The translations under genes were made by a program, and so were the position numbers. A model generated the notes under the pieces. The model worked only from the letters and a program-made list of their open reading frames with translations, was not told the DNA's origin and did no database searches. From the NCBI RefSeq assembly GCF_001188955.3, contig NZ_JPRF03000065.1:186001-250000 (forward strand): a DNA stretch of 64,000 nucleotides, given 5' to 3'. This stretch comes from Kitasatospora aureofaciens. GTDB taxonomy: Bacteria > Actinomycetota > Actinomycetes > Streptomycetales > Streptomycetaceae. This document shows, one piece after another, positions 1 to 7,652 of the stretch; the stretch's first letter is position 1; every line of letters starts with the position of its first letter.

Positions 1-94
1 CCGGGCGATGGTGAAGCTCGGGGCGCGGGACCGGGCGCAACTGGTGGTGCTGGCCTACGAGTCGGGGCTGGTGCGGCCGGGCTGGCTGGGCTGA
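1..94 (+). CDS. LuxR/NarL-type response regulator, C-terminal end
   Basis: Only the last 30 or so codons are present, reading to TGA at 92-94. The peptide contains VKLGARDRAQLVVLAYESGL, which matches the recognition helix and end of a GerE/LuxR helix-turn-helix as found at the C-terminus of NarL-type response regulators. The receiver domain and any sensor kinase lie outside the window. Family assignment is good; the signal it senses cannot be told. Confidence 0.8.
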   Translation, partial: RAMVKLGARDRAQLVVLAYESGLVRPGWLG

Positions 95-299
95 CGGGGC
101 AGTCGGAGCAGTCGGCGGGGTGGGGCCGGCTCCCCGCGGCTACTCCCGGCCCGGCGTGTCGCAGGACGGCCGTACTCTCTGGGGAGTATCCCAACTGCCG
201 CTGCTGGTAGGACGCGTGATGAGACCCCTCGGCGGGACGCTCAAGGCACCTCGGGAAGACCCCGGGGCCGTGGAGCCGACCGCGAGGAGATGAACCACG

Positions 300-602
300 A
301 TGTACACACAACTGGCAGATTGGCACGGGCCGGGCGCCTGGATCCTGCTGGTGCCCCTGTTCTGGATCGCCGTGGTGGTTCTGGTGATCACGATGCTGCG
401 CCGGTCGGTGTGGCGGCGGTACGGCGCCTGCGGGTTCGGGACCGGGTTCGGCGCCGGGGCCCCGGGCGTGGTGGAGCACCCGCTCGCCGTCCTGGGCCGC
501 CGTTTCGCAGAAGGCGACATCGACGCCGAGGAGTACCGCGCCAAGCGGGCCGTGCTGACGGAGCCGACGAAGGACGTCCCCGGGGGCGGTGGCGCCAGGT
601 GA
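300..602 (+). CDS. Small SHOCT-domain membrane protein
   Basis: This 100-residue protein has one transmembrane segment (about residues 13-34), a basic and glycine-rich stretch, then a short C-terminal helix pair (FAEGDIDAEEYRAKRAVL) typical of the SHOCT domain. SHOCT motifs are usually oligomerisation tails of small membrane proteins. GAGGAG lies about 11 bases before the ATG. The stop overlaps the GTG of the ABC ATPase gene by four bases (GTGA), so it is probably translated together with that exporter; an accessory role is inference. Confidence 0.8.
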   Translation: MYTQLADWHGPGAWILLVPLFWIAVVVLVITMLRRSVWRRYGACGFGTGFGAGAPGVVEHPLAVLGRRFAEGDIDAEEYRAKRAVLTEPTKDVPGGGGAR

Positions 603-1354
603 CCACCCTCGACGTCGTAAGGGGCACCGCCGCGCGGGTCGCCGACGCCGTGAAGATCTACGGCGTCGGCGGCACCGAGGTCCGGGCGCTGGACCACGTG
701 ACGGTGGAGTTCCCGGCCGGGCGGTTCACCGCGATCATGGGGCCGTCCGGCTCGGGCAAGTCCACCCTGATGCACTGCGCGGCCGGGCTGGACACGCTCA
801 CCGCCGGCAGCGCCTGGATCGGCGACGCCGAACTCGGCTCGCTGAACGACCGGCGGCTCACCCTGCTGCGCCGGGAGCGGATCGGCTTCGTGTTCCAGGC
901 CTTCAACCTGGTGCCGACGCTCACCGTCCGGGAGAACATCACCCTGCCGCTGGACCTCGCCGGGGCCGCTCCCGACCAGGCCTGGCTGGAGTCGCTGATC
1001 GAGGTCGTCGGCCTCGGTGACCGGCTGCAGCACCGCCCGAGCGAGCTCTCCGGCGGCCAGCAGCAGCGGGTCGCCGTGGCCCGGGCGCTGGCAGGGCGCC
1101 CCCAGGTGGTCTTCGCCGACGAGCCGACCGGCAACCTCGACTCCCGTACCGGCACCGAGGTGCTCGGCCTGCTGCGCCGCGCGGTGGACGAGATGGGGCA
1201 GGCCGTGGTCATGGTCACCCACGATCCGACGGCGGCCGGTTTCGCCGACGAGGCGCTGTTCCTCGCCGACGGCCGACTGGTGGACCGGATGGAGCGGCCG
1301 ACCGCCGCCTCGGTGCTGGACCGGATGAAGGCCTTCGAACGGAGGCGGTCATGA
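599..1354 (+). CDS. ABC transporter ATP-binding protein (MacB/LolD type)
   Basis: This 251-residue ATPase has all the ABC motifs: Walker A GPSGSGKST, signature LSGGQQQRV, Walker B VVFADEPTG and the switch histidine in VMVTHDP. It resembles the MacB/LolD/FtsE group, whose partners are FtsX-fold permeases. The GTG start at 599 is chosen because it overlaps the preceding stop by GTGA and gives a normal N-terminus; the open frame extends further upstream but only opposite the SHOCT gene. The permease starts at 1351 with an ATGA overlap, so the three genes form one operon. Confidence 0.93.
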   Translation: MTTLDVVRGTAARVADAVKIYGVGGTEVRALDHVTVEFPAGRFTAIMGPSGSGKSTLMHCAAGLDTLTAGSAWIGDAELGSLNDRRLTLLRRERIGFVFQAFNLVPTLTVRENITLPLDLAGAAPDQAWLESLIEVVGLGDRLQHRPSELSGGQQQRVAVARALAGRPQVVFADEPTGNLDSRTGTEVLGLLRRAVDEMGQAVVMVTHDPTAAGFADEALFLADGRLVDRMERPTAASVLDRMKAFERRRS

Positions 1355-3924
1355 CGTCGGTGACCTTCCGGCTCAGCCTGCGCTCGCTGCGCGCCCACAA
1401 GCGTCGGCTGGCCGGCACCCTGCTCTCCATCCTGCTCGGCGTCAGCTTCCTGACCGGCACGATGGTGCTCGGGGACACCCTGCGCGCCAACTTCGACACC
1501 CTCTTCGCCGACGCCAACGCGGGCACCGACGTGGTGGTCCGCAGCGCCGACGTCCTGGACTCCCCCGGCTCGGCCGGCGGGGTGCGGGCCCCGGTCGACG
1601 TCGCACTCGCCGACCGGCTGCGCACGATCCCCGGAGTGGCGGCCGCCGAGCCGTCCGTCCAGGGCGCGGGCCAACTCGTCGGCAGCGACGGCAAACCGAT
1701 CGGAGGCCAGGGCCCGCCCACCCTGGCGGGCAACTGGCTCACCGACGGTCGGCTGAACCCCTACCGGCTGGCCGAGGGCCGGGCACCGGCCGCCCCGGGC
1801 GAGGTGGTGATCAACCGGGGCGCGGCGAAGACGGGTGGGCTGTACGTCGGCTCGACCACCGTGCTGCGCACCCCCGATCCGGTGCCGGTCACCGTCGTCG
1901 GCATCGCCACCTTCGGGGCGAACGCGGACGGCATGGGGCCGAGCACCTTCACCGCCATGACCTTCACGGACGCCGAGCACCACCTCACGCCCAAGGGCGC
2001 GGGGCAGGCCAGCTCCATCCAGGTCCGGGCCGCGGGCGGGATCTCCCAGCGGGAGCTGGCCGACCGGATCGGCCCGCAACTGCCCTCCGGCGTCCAGGCG
2101 GTCACCGGAGCGGCGGCCACCCAGGAGAGCACCCAGCAGCTGTCCGGGCGGTTCCTGAGCATGTTCACCACGCTGCTGCTGGTCTTCGCCGGGATCGCGC
2201 TGCTGGTGGCGACCTTCACCATCCACAACACCTTCGCCATCGTGGTCGCCCAGCGCACCAGGGAGAACGCGCTGCTGCGGGCGCTCGGCGCGGTGCGCGG
2301 CCAGGTGCTGGGGGCGACGCTCGCCGAGGCCTCGGCGGTCGGCCTGCTGGCTTCGCTCGGCGGGCTGCTCGGCGGGATCGGGGTGGCGGCGGGCCTCAAG
2401 GCGCTGTTCTCGACGCTCGGCTTCGCCCTGCCGACCGGAGGCATGGTGATCAGCGCGGCCGCCGTACTGCTGCCGCTGCTGGTCGGGACGCTGGTCGCGG
2501 TCGGCTCGGCGCTGCTACCGGCCCTCCGGGCCGGGCGGACGGCTCCGCTGGCCGCCCTTCGGGAGGCGGGTGTCGACCGGGCGGCCCAGGGCAGGGCGGG
2601 CGCCGTCCGGGTGGTGCTCGGCGGAGTGCTGCTGGCCGGGGGAGCGCCGGTGGCCGTCCTGGGAGCCACCGACGGTCCGTCGGTCCTGCTGACGGCGGGC
2701 GGGGCACTGGCGGTGCTGGCCGGCACGGTGGTGCTCGGCCCGGTCGCCGCGGCCCTCGCGGTCCGTGTGCTGGGCGCGCCGCTGCCCGGACTGCGCGGGG
2801 TCTCCGGCGTACTGGCCCGGCGCAACGCGGCCCGCAACCCGCGCCGGACGGCGGCCACGGCGAGCGCGCTGATGATCGGCGTCGCGGTGGTCACCCTGTT
2901 CACCGTCTTCGGGGCGTCGATCAAGGCCACCCTGGACGACACGGTGAGCAAGTCCTTCGCGGGTGACCTGGCCGTCACCACCGCCTCGTTCGGGGCGGGC
3001 GGCAGCGGGATCAGCCCCAAGGTGGCGGACGCCCTGGCGGCCCTGCCCGAGGTGCGGCAGACGGTCGGGCTCGGTCGGGGCGTCGCCCGGATCGACGGGC
3101 ACGGCCGTACCTTGGACGTCACCGACCCGGCCCGGCTGTCCGGGATCGTCGACCTCGGCCGGGTCGACGGCTCGCTCGACGCGCTCGGCACGGACGGGCT
3201 CGCGGTCTCGCGCAGCGAGGCGCAGCAGAACGGCTGGAAGCTCGGACAGTCCGTCACCGTGGGCTTCACCGACGGAGCGAGCGGGCCGTTCACCATCCGC
3301 GCGCTGTACGAGGGCGGAACGCTGGCCGGGGACTACCTGATAACCAGGCAGGCCTGGGCCCCGCACCGGGTCCAGGACGCGGACACCATGGTCGCGGTCG
3401 GGCTCCGTGGCGGCGTCCCGCTGAGCGTCGGCAAGGCGGCGGTGACCAAGGCACTGCTCCCCTTCGGCAGTCCCCAGGTGCAGGACCGGGCCGAGTACGC
3501 CAAAACCGCGGCCTCCGGCGTCGACACGATGCTCTCGGTGGTCTACGCGCTGCTGGCGCTGGCGGTGCTGATCGCGCTGCTGGGCATCGCGAACACACTG
3601 ACCCTGGCGGTGCACGAGCGGACCAGGGAGCTGGGGCTGCTGCGGGCGGTCGGTCAGACCAGGGGACAGTTGCGCGGGATGGTCCGCTGGGAGTCGGTGC
3701 TGGTGGCGGCCTTCGGGACGGTCGGCGGGCTGGGGCTCGGCGCCTTCCTCGGCTGGGCGCTGGTGGAGGCCTCGGACAGCGCCGGGACGGGCTCGTTCGC
3801 GATACCGCCCGAGCAACTGGTCGTGGTCCTGCTGGCCGGGCTGCTGGCGGGAGCCGTGGCCGGGCTCCGCCCGGCGGGCCGGGCGGCGCGGCTGGACGTG
3901 CTGCGGGCGATCGCGACGGACTAG
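1351..3924 (+). CDS. FtsX-family ABC transporter permease
   Basis: This 857-residue protein has the double FtsX layout: an N-terminal membrane segment (about 20-42), an extracellular MacB_PCD-like domain, a first FtsX block (about 270-400), further helices, a second extracellular domain (about 530-720) and a last FtsX block with the repeated RTRELGLLRAVG-type element. Such permeases act as mechanotransmitters with an ATPase of the preceding type, exporting or extracting lipids, peptides or lipoproteins. The substrate is unknown. It overlaps the ATPase by ATGA. Confidence 0.93.
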   Translation: MTSVTFRLSLRSLRAHKRRLAGTLLSILLGVSFLTGTMVLGDTLRANFDTLFADANAGTDVVVRSADVLDSPGSAGGVRAPVDVALADRLRTIPGVAAAEPSVQGAGQLVGSDGKPIGGQGPPTLAGNWLTDGRLNPYRLAEGRAPAAPGEVVINRGAAKTGGLYVGSTTVLRTPDPVPVTVVGIATFGANADGMGPSTFTAMTFTDAEHHLTPKGAGQASSIQVRAAGGISQRELADRIGPQLPSGVQAVTGAAATQESTQQLSGRFLSMFTTLLLVFAGIALLVATFTIHNTFAIVVAQRTRENALLRALGAVRGQVLGATLAEASAVGLLASLGGLLGGIGVAAGLKALFSTLGFALPTGGMVISAAAVLLPLLVGTLVAVGSALLPALRAGRTAPLAALREAGVDRAAQGRAGAVRVVLGGVLLAGGAPVAVLGATDGPSVLLTAGGALAVLAGTVVLGPVAAALAVRVLGAPLPGLRGVSGVLARRNAARNPRRTAATASALMIGVAVVTLFTVFGASIKATLDDTVSKSFAGDLAVTTASFGAGGSGISPKVADALAALPEVRQTVGLGRGVARIDGHGRTLDVTDPARLSGIVDLGRVDGSLDALGTDGLAVSRSEAQQNGWKLGQSVTVGFTDGASGPFTIRALYEGGTLAGDYLITRQAWAPHRVQDADTMVAVGLRGGVPLSVGKAAVTKALLPFGSPQVQDRAEYAKTAASGVDTMLSVVYALLALAVLIALLGIANTLTLAVHERTRELGLLRAVGQTRGQLRGMVRWESVLVAAFGTVGGLGLGAFLGWALVEASDSAGTGSFAIPPEQLVVVLLAGLLAGAVAGLRPAGRAARLDVLRAIATD

Positions 3925-3987
3925 GAGGACCAGGAGGAGTCGGAGGTGAAGCCGGGACAGGAGGGAGAAACCCCCGCGCCGCTCCGC

Positions 3988-4878
3988 TCAGGACCTCGCG
4001 GCCTGCGGGAACACCTCCCGCAGGAGCGGGTCCGGCAGGCCGCGCTTGCGCCACTCGCGCGGGTAGCCGAGCGAGACCTCCTCGAACGGGACTCCGTCGT
4101 AGCTGGTCTTGCGCGGGATGTGCAGGTGTCCGTAGATCATCGCGGCGGTGTTGAAGCGGCGGTGCCAGTCCGCCGTCAGCTCGGTGCCGCACCACTGGGC
4201 GAACTCGGGGTACCAGAGGACCTCGGTGGGGTGGCGGACCAGCGGGTAGTGGTTGACCAGGACCAGCGGGACATCCGGGTCGCAGGCCGCGAGCCGCTGC
4301 TCGGTCAGCCGGACGCGCTCGCGGCACCAGGAGTCGAGGTCCGGGAACGGGTCCGGGTGGAGCATCCGCTCGTCCGCGCAGACGATCCCGCTCTCGTAGG
4401 CGGCCGCCAGGGACTCCTCCTTGGTGGCCGTGCCCGGGGCACGGAAGGAGTAGTCGTACAGGAGGAAGAGCGGGGCGATCCTGACCGGTCCGCCGGCGCC
4501 CTGCCAGAGCGGGTACGGGTCCTCGGGGGTGACGACGCCGAGGGCGCGGCACAGTTCCACCAGGTGGTCGTAGCGGGCCACACCGCGGAGCTGGACCGGG
4601 TCCTCGGGGTGGGTCCACAGCTCGTGGTTGCCGGGCGCCCACACCACGCGGGCGAAGCGTTCGGCGAGCAGGCCGAGCGCCCACTCGATGCTGGTGGTGA
4701 GCTCGGCGACGTCCCCGGCGACGAGCAGCCAGTCGTCGGGGTGGGTGGGCTTGAGCTTCTCCACCAGGTCGCGGTTCTCCTGGTAGGAGATGTGCAGATC
4801 GCTCACCGCGAGCAGTCGCCCGCCCTCGCCCGTCCCGCTGGGCGTCGACTGCGCGTCGCTGCGGATCTCGGTACTCAC
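3988..4878 (-). CDS. Calcineurin-like metallophosphoesterase
   Basis: This 296-residue protein carries the metallophosphoesterase signature in order: AVSDLHI near residue 28 (D-x-H), VAGDVAE (G-D), WAPGNHELW (G-N-H-E), VLVNHYP and YGHLHIP (G-H-x-H). Together these form a dinuclear metal site. The start is GTG at 4878, with GGGGG shortly upstream. It is convergent with the FtsX gene, with 63 bases between the stops. The substrate cannot be predicted; homologues are common single-gene proteins in streptomycetes. Confidence 0.9.
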   Translation of the reverse strand: MSTEIRSDAQSTPSGTGEGGRLLAVSDLHISYQENRDLVEKLKPTHPDDWLLVAGDVAELTTSIEWALGLLAERFARVVWAPGNHELWTHPEDPVQLRGVARYDHLVELCRALGVVTPEDPYPLWQGAGGPVRIAPLFLLYDYSFRAPGTATKEESLAAAYESGIVCADERMLHPDPFPDLDSWCRERVRLTEQRLAACDPDVPLVLVNHYPLVRHPTEVLWYPEFAQWCGTELTADWHRRFNTAAMIYGHLHIPRKTSYDGVPFEEVSLGYPREWRKRGLPDPLLREVFPQAARS

Positions 4879-5038
4879 TCCTGCCCCCTGGGTTCACCCG
4901 GCCGATGTGGCCACCCTACGTGGCGGGCGGGGGTTGTGGGCCGGGTTGTCGCGATCAGCTGTTCGACGCGGACGCGGGGGAGCCGAGGTGAGCCGAGGTG
5001 AGACGAGACGAGTCGATGCGGAGTGAGGTGAGCTCGGA

Positions 5039-5338
5039 TCAGGAACTGACGTCGATGAGCACACCGTGGGAGGTGGCAGTGGTGACGGCGAGGATGGCCA
5101 GCGAGGCGATGCCGAGGGCCAGCCCGAGGAAGGCGCGGCCGCGGCGGCTGGTGCCGCGGACCAGGGCCAGTGTGGCCAGGGTGATGGCGATCGGCCCCAG
5201 GACGATGTTGAAGAGCAGTAGGCCCGGGAGGCCGAGGAGGAAGGAGGCGACGGCCAGGCTGTCGGCCTCGGCCTCGGCCGTGCGCCGGCGGTCGGTGCCG
5301 GCGGGGTCGGTGATGCCGCGGTCGGTGGCGGTGCTCAT
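5039..5338 (-). CDS. Small DUF4190-like membrane protein
   Basis: This 99-residue protein has a hydrophilic N-terminus followed by two membrane segments (about 31-59 and 70-90) joined by a short basic loop (VRGTSRRGRA), the usual DUF4190 arrangement. The open frame runs further upstream, but ATG 5338 is the first start that leaves the two helices in a normal position. It follows the 51-residue membrane peptide at 5389-5544 on the same strand and may share its transcript. No function is known. Confidence 0.75.
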   Translation of the reverse strand: MSTATDRGITDPAGTDRRRTAEAEADSLAVASFLLGLPGLLLFNIVLGPIAITLATLALVRGTSRRGRAFLGLALGIASLAILAVTTATSHGVLIDVSS

Positions 5339-5388
5339 GACGGTGCTGGTCCTCTCAGTAGGAGTGGACGGGAAGGCGGCTGCCCGGG

Positions 5389-5544
5389 TCAGCGGTGCCG
5401 CAGTCGGGCGATGCCCTCGCGGGCGCCGAAGGCGAGCAGCCAGGTGGTGATGGCGGCGGAGGCGGCGAGGAACACCGGGAGGGGGAGGTGGGCGGCGGTG
5501 CCGATCAGGACTCCCATGGCGACCAGTGCGGAGAACAGGATCAC
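5389..5544 (-). CDS. 51-residue membrane peptide
   Basis: This short frame reads from GTG 5544 to TGA 5389-5391. It encodes two hydrophobic stretches (residues 1-20 and 22-38) followed by a basic tail, REGIARLRHR. A strong ribosome site (GAAGGAG) lies six bases before the GTG, which is the main reason for calling it. It sits just upstream of the DUF4190-like gene on the same strand and is divergent from the TetR gene at 5665, which may repress it. No family is recognised with certainty. Confidence 0.65.
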   Translation of the reverse strand: MILFSALVAMGVLIGTAAHLPLPVFLAASAAITTWLLAFGAREGIARLRHR

Positions 5545-5636
5545 GGCTGGCTCCTTCAGCTGAGGCTGCTACTGCGCCGATTTCGGTTGACAAGTGTTCG
5601 CTGACTTCGAGTCCCACTGTACGCCCGCTGGCCAAG

Positions 5637-5660
5637 TTCGGCAAACGACTGTTTACTGAA
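5637..5660. promoter_or_regulatory. Putative TetR operator
   Basis: An imperfect inverted repeat, TTCGGCAAAC (5637-5646) and GTTTACTGAA (5651-5660), matches at 8 of 10 positions around a 4-base centre. It lies four bases before the TetR GTG and between the divergent genes, the usual place for an autoregulatory operator of the FabR/FadR group. Binding is inferred. Confidence 0.55.
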
Positions 5661-5664
5661 TGGC

Positions 5665-6297
5665 GTGAGTCACACCGTTGGGGCCAGGCAGGCCCAGAAG
5701 CAGCAGAGTCGACGGGCCTTGATGGACGCGGGTCTGCACCTGTTGGCCGATCAGAACCTGGCGAGCCTGGGCGTCCGCGAGGTCACCCGGGAGGCTGGGC
5801 TGTCCCCCGCAGCCTTCTACCGGCACTTCCCCGACCTCGCCGCCCTCGGCGTCGTACTGGTCGAGGAGTCGCTGGCCAGCCTGCACGTCATGATCCGCTC
5901 GGTGCTCGCCGAGGCCGACGGCGCCGAGGAGCTGATCGACCGTGCGGTGGAGGTGATACGGCAGCACGTCCGTGAGCACCGGCCGCACGTGCGCTTCCTG
6001 GCGCGCGAGCGGCACGGCGGGGTCCGGCGGGTGCGTGAGGCGATCGACGCCGAGCTGGGCCGCTTCGCCGCCGAGGTCGGCTCCGCCCTGGCGCTCCAGC
6101 CGGTCTCGCAGGGCTGGAGCGAGCAGGACCTGCGGATGCTCGCCGAGTTGTACGTGGACCACATGGTGTCGACGGCCTCCGCCTTCCTGGAGGCCCAGGA
6201 GGAGGTGGATCCGGCCCGCGAGCGGCGGATCGCCGCCACTGCCCGACTGCAGCTGCGCCTGATCAGCCTCGGTCGGCGTCACTGGCAGGGGAGTTGA
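5665..6297 (+). CDS. TetR regulator, FabR-like
   Basis: This 210-residue protein has an N-terminal TetR helix-turn-helix (about 10-57, with VREVTREAGLSPAAFYRHF) and a C-terminal ligand domain whose segment RPHVRFLARERHGGVRRVREAID is like FabR and the fatty-acid-desaturase repressors of actinobacteria (shown only for recognition; the first 20 residues are enough). No desaturase gene is adjacent, so the target is open. The GTG start at 5665 sits just after the palindrome at 5637-5660, which suggests autoregulation and control of the divergent small membrane genes. Confidence 0.85.
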   Translation: MSHTVGARQAQKQQSRRALMDAGLHLLADQNLASLGVREVTREAGLSPAAFYRHFPDLAALGVVLVEESLASLHVMIRSVLAEADGAEELIDRAVEVIRQHVREHRPHVRFLARERHGGVRRVREAIDAELGRFAAEVGSALALQPVSQGWSEQDLRMLAELYVDHMVSTASAFLEAQEEVDPARERRIAATARLQLRLISLGRRHWQGS

Positions 6298-6426
6298 GCG
6301 CCCCGGGCCACTGAGGGGCTTCCCGGTCCGCGCGGTCGGGGGGTGCTTTCTTGTTCTGGTTTTGACCCTTGACAGTAAGTCATGTCCGCGACAGCTTTGG
6401 GGGACCCCCACACCGAGAGGTCTCTC

Positions 6427-7314
6427 ATGAAGAAGCCGCTCATAGGCATGCTCGCCACGCTCCTGGCCGCCGGCACCTCCGCCCTCGTCGGTGCCGCGCC
6501 GGCCCAGGCCGCCGCGCCGGCCCAGGTCTCCGCCCCGGCCCAGGCTTCCGCTCAGGCCGCCACCCCGGCGGCCAAGGCGGTCACCGTCAACTTCGCCGGG
6601 ACGGTCGCGCTCAGCAACTGCTCCGGCTCGCTGGTGCGGATGCCGAACTCGGCCGCGACCGACCCGGCCCTGGTGCTCTCCAACGGCCACTGCCTGGAGT
6701 CCGGCATGCCCGGCCCCGGCGAAGTGGTGCTCGACCAGCCCTCCAGCCGGACCTTCACCCTGCTCAACCCCACCGGTGGTCGCCTCGCGACCCTCCGGGC
6801 GACCAAGGTGGTCTACGGCGCCATGACCGACACCGACGTGTCGATCTACCAGCTGAACACCAACTACGCCTCGATCAAGTCGAAGTACGGGATCTCGCCG
6901 CTGACCATCGCCGACACCCACCCCACCCAGGGTGCGGACATCCGGGTCGTCTCCGGCTACTGGAAGAAGATCTACTCCTGCTCGATCGACGGCTTCGCCT
7001 ACCAGTTGAACGAGGCCGACTGGACCTTCAAGGACTCGGTCCGCTACACCTCCGGCTGCAACGTGATCGGCGGCACCTCCGGCTCGCCGGTGGTCGACAC
7101 CTCGACCGGTCGGCTCGTCGCGGTGAACAACACGATCAACGAGAACGGCGAGTCCTGCACTCTCGACAACCCGTGCGAGGTCGACGAGAACGGCGGGGTC
7201 ACGGTCCACCAGGGCATCGGCTACGCCCAGGAGACCTACGGCATCCCCGCCTGCTTCGGCCCCGGCAACCGCCTCGACCTCACCCTCGCGGGCTGCACCC
7301 TGCCCCGCCCGTAA
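6427..7314 (+). CDS. Secreted trypsin-like serine protease (S1 fold)
   Basis: This 295-residue protein begins with a signal peptide (MKKPLIGMLATLLAAGTSAL, ending near AQA about residue 28). The catalytic triad is visible: His88 in SNGHCLE, Asp137 in DTDVSIY and Ser218 in GGTSGSPVV, so the chymotrypsin fold is very likely. Paired cysteines suit an exported enzyme. A weak GAGAGG ribosome site precedes ATG 6427. It probably degrades extracellular protein. The stop codon is part of a 15-base tandem repeat. Confidence 0.9.
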   Translation: MKKPLIGMLATLLAAGTSALVGAAPAQAAAPAQVSAPAQASAQAATPAAKAVTVNFAGTVALSNCSGSLVRMPNSAATDPALVLSNGHCLESGMPGPGEVVLDQPSSRTFTLLNPTGGRLATLRATKVVYGAMTDTDVSIYQLNTNYASIKSKYGISPLTIADTHPTQGADIRVVSGYWKKIYSCSIDGFAYQLNEADWTFKDSVRYTSGCNVIGGTSGSPVVDTSTGRLVAVNNTINENGESCTLDNPCEVDENGGVTVHQGIGYAQETYGIPACFGPGNRLDLTLAGCTLPRP

Positions 7315-7341
7315 GGCCGCGGACCGTAAGGCCGCGGACCG
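7312..7341. repeat. 15-base tandem repeat over a stop codon
   Basis: Two exact copies of TAAGGCCGCGGACCG (7312-7326 and 7327-7341) are followed by a shortened third (TAGGACCG). The first copy begins with the TAA stop of the protease gene. This looks like replication slippage at the gene end. Confidence 0.85.
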
Positions 7342-7652
7342 TAGGACCGTCGCCCGTGAGGCCACCGACGTCCGCGCCGGATTCGGACACCACGATCGAC
7401 CCGGTCCGACCCGGTCCGACCCGACCCGACCCGCCCCACCCGACCGCCCGCGCCGCACCCCTTCAGCGGGCGGTCACCCAGCAGCCGACGGAACCGAGGA
7501 AAACCCCCCCTGACCAGCACCTTCCCCCGATGGGCCGCCCGCCACCAGGCGGGTGGCCCATTCGGCCGTCCCCGGGCGGCCGGCGTACCACCCGCACCGC
7601 AGTGTGATGCCGACGAGGCAGCTGTCATGTCCGTTGATCAGATGGAGAGTTG
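7315..7652. other. Intergenic region, no gene seen
   Basis: No coding frame with a plausible start and ribosome site was found here. It holds the 15-base tandem repeat, a run of GACCC units with 10- then 5-base period (about 7398-7432), a strong terminator hairpin (7530-7561), and the leader of the S37 peptidase with GGAGAG before its ATG. Confidence 0.6.
7530..7561 (+). terminator. Hairpin terminator after the S1 protease
   Basis: ATGGGCCGCCCGCC (7530-7543) pairs with GGCGGGTGGCCCAT (7548-7561) around an ACCA loop, with one G-T pair in 14. It is followed by a short TTC. It separates the two peptidase genes. Confidence 0.7.

Noticed and set aside
173..188. TACTC...GAGTA inverted repeat upstream of the SHOCT gene as a response-regulator site
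   Set aside because: Five-base arms with a 6-base spacer are expected by chance; no second copy supports it.
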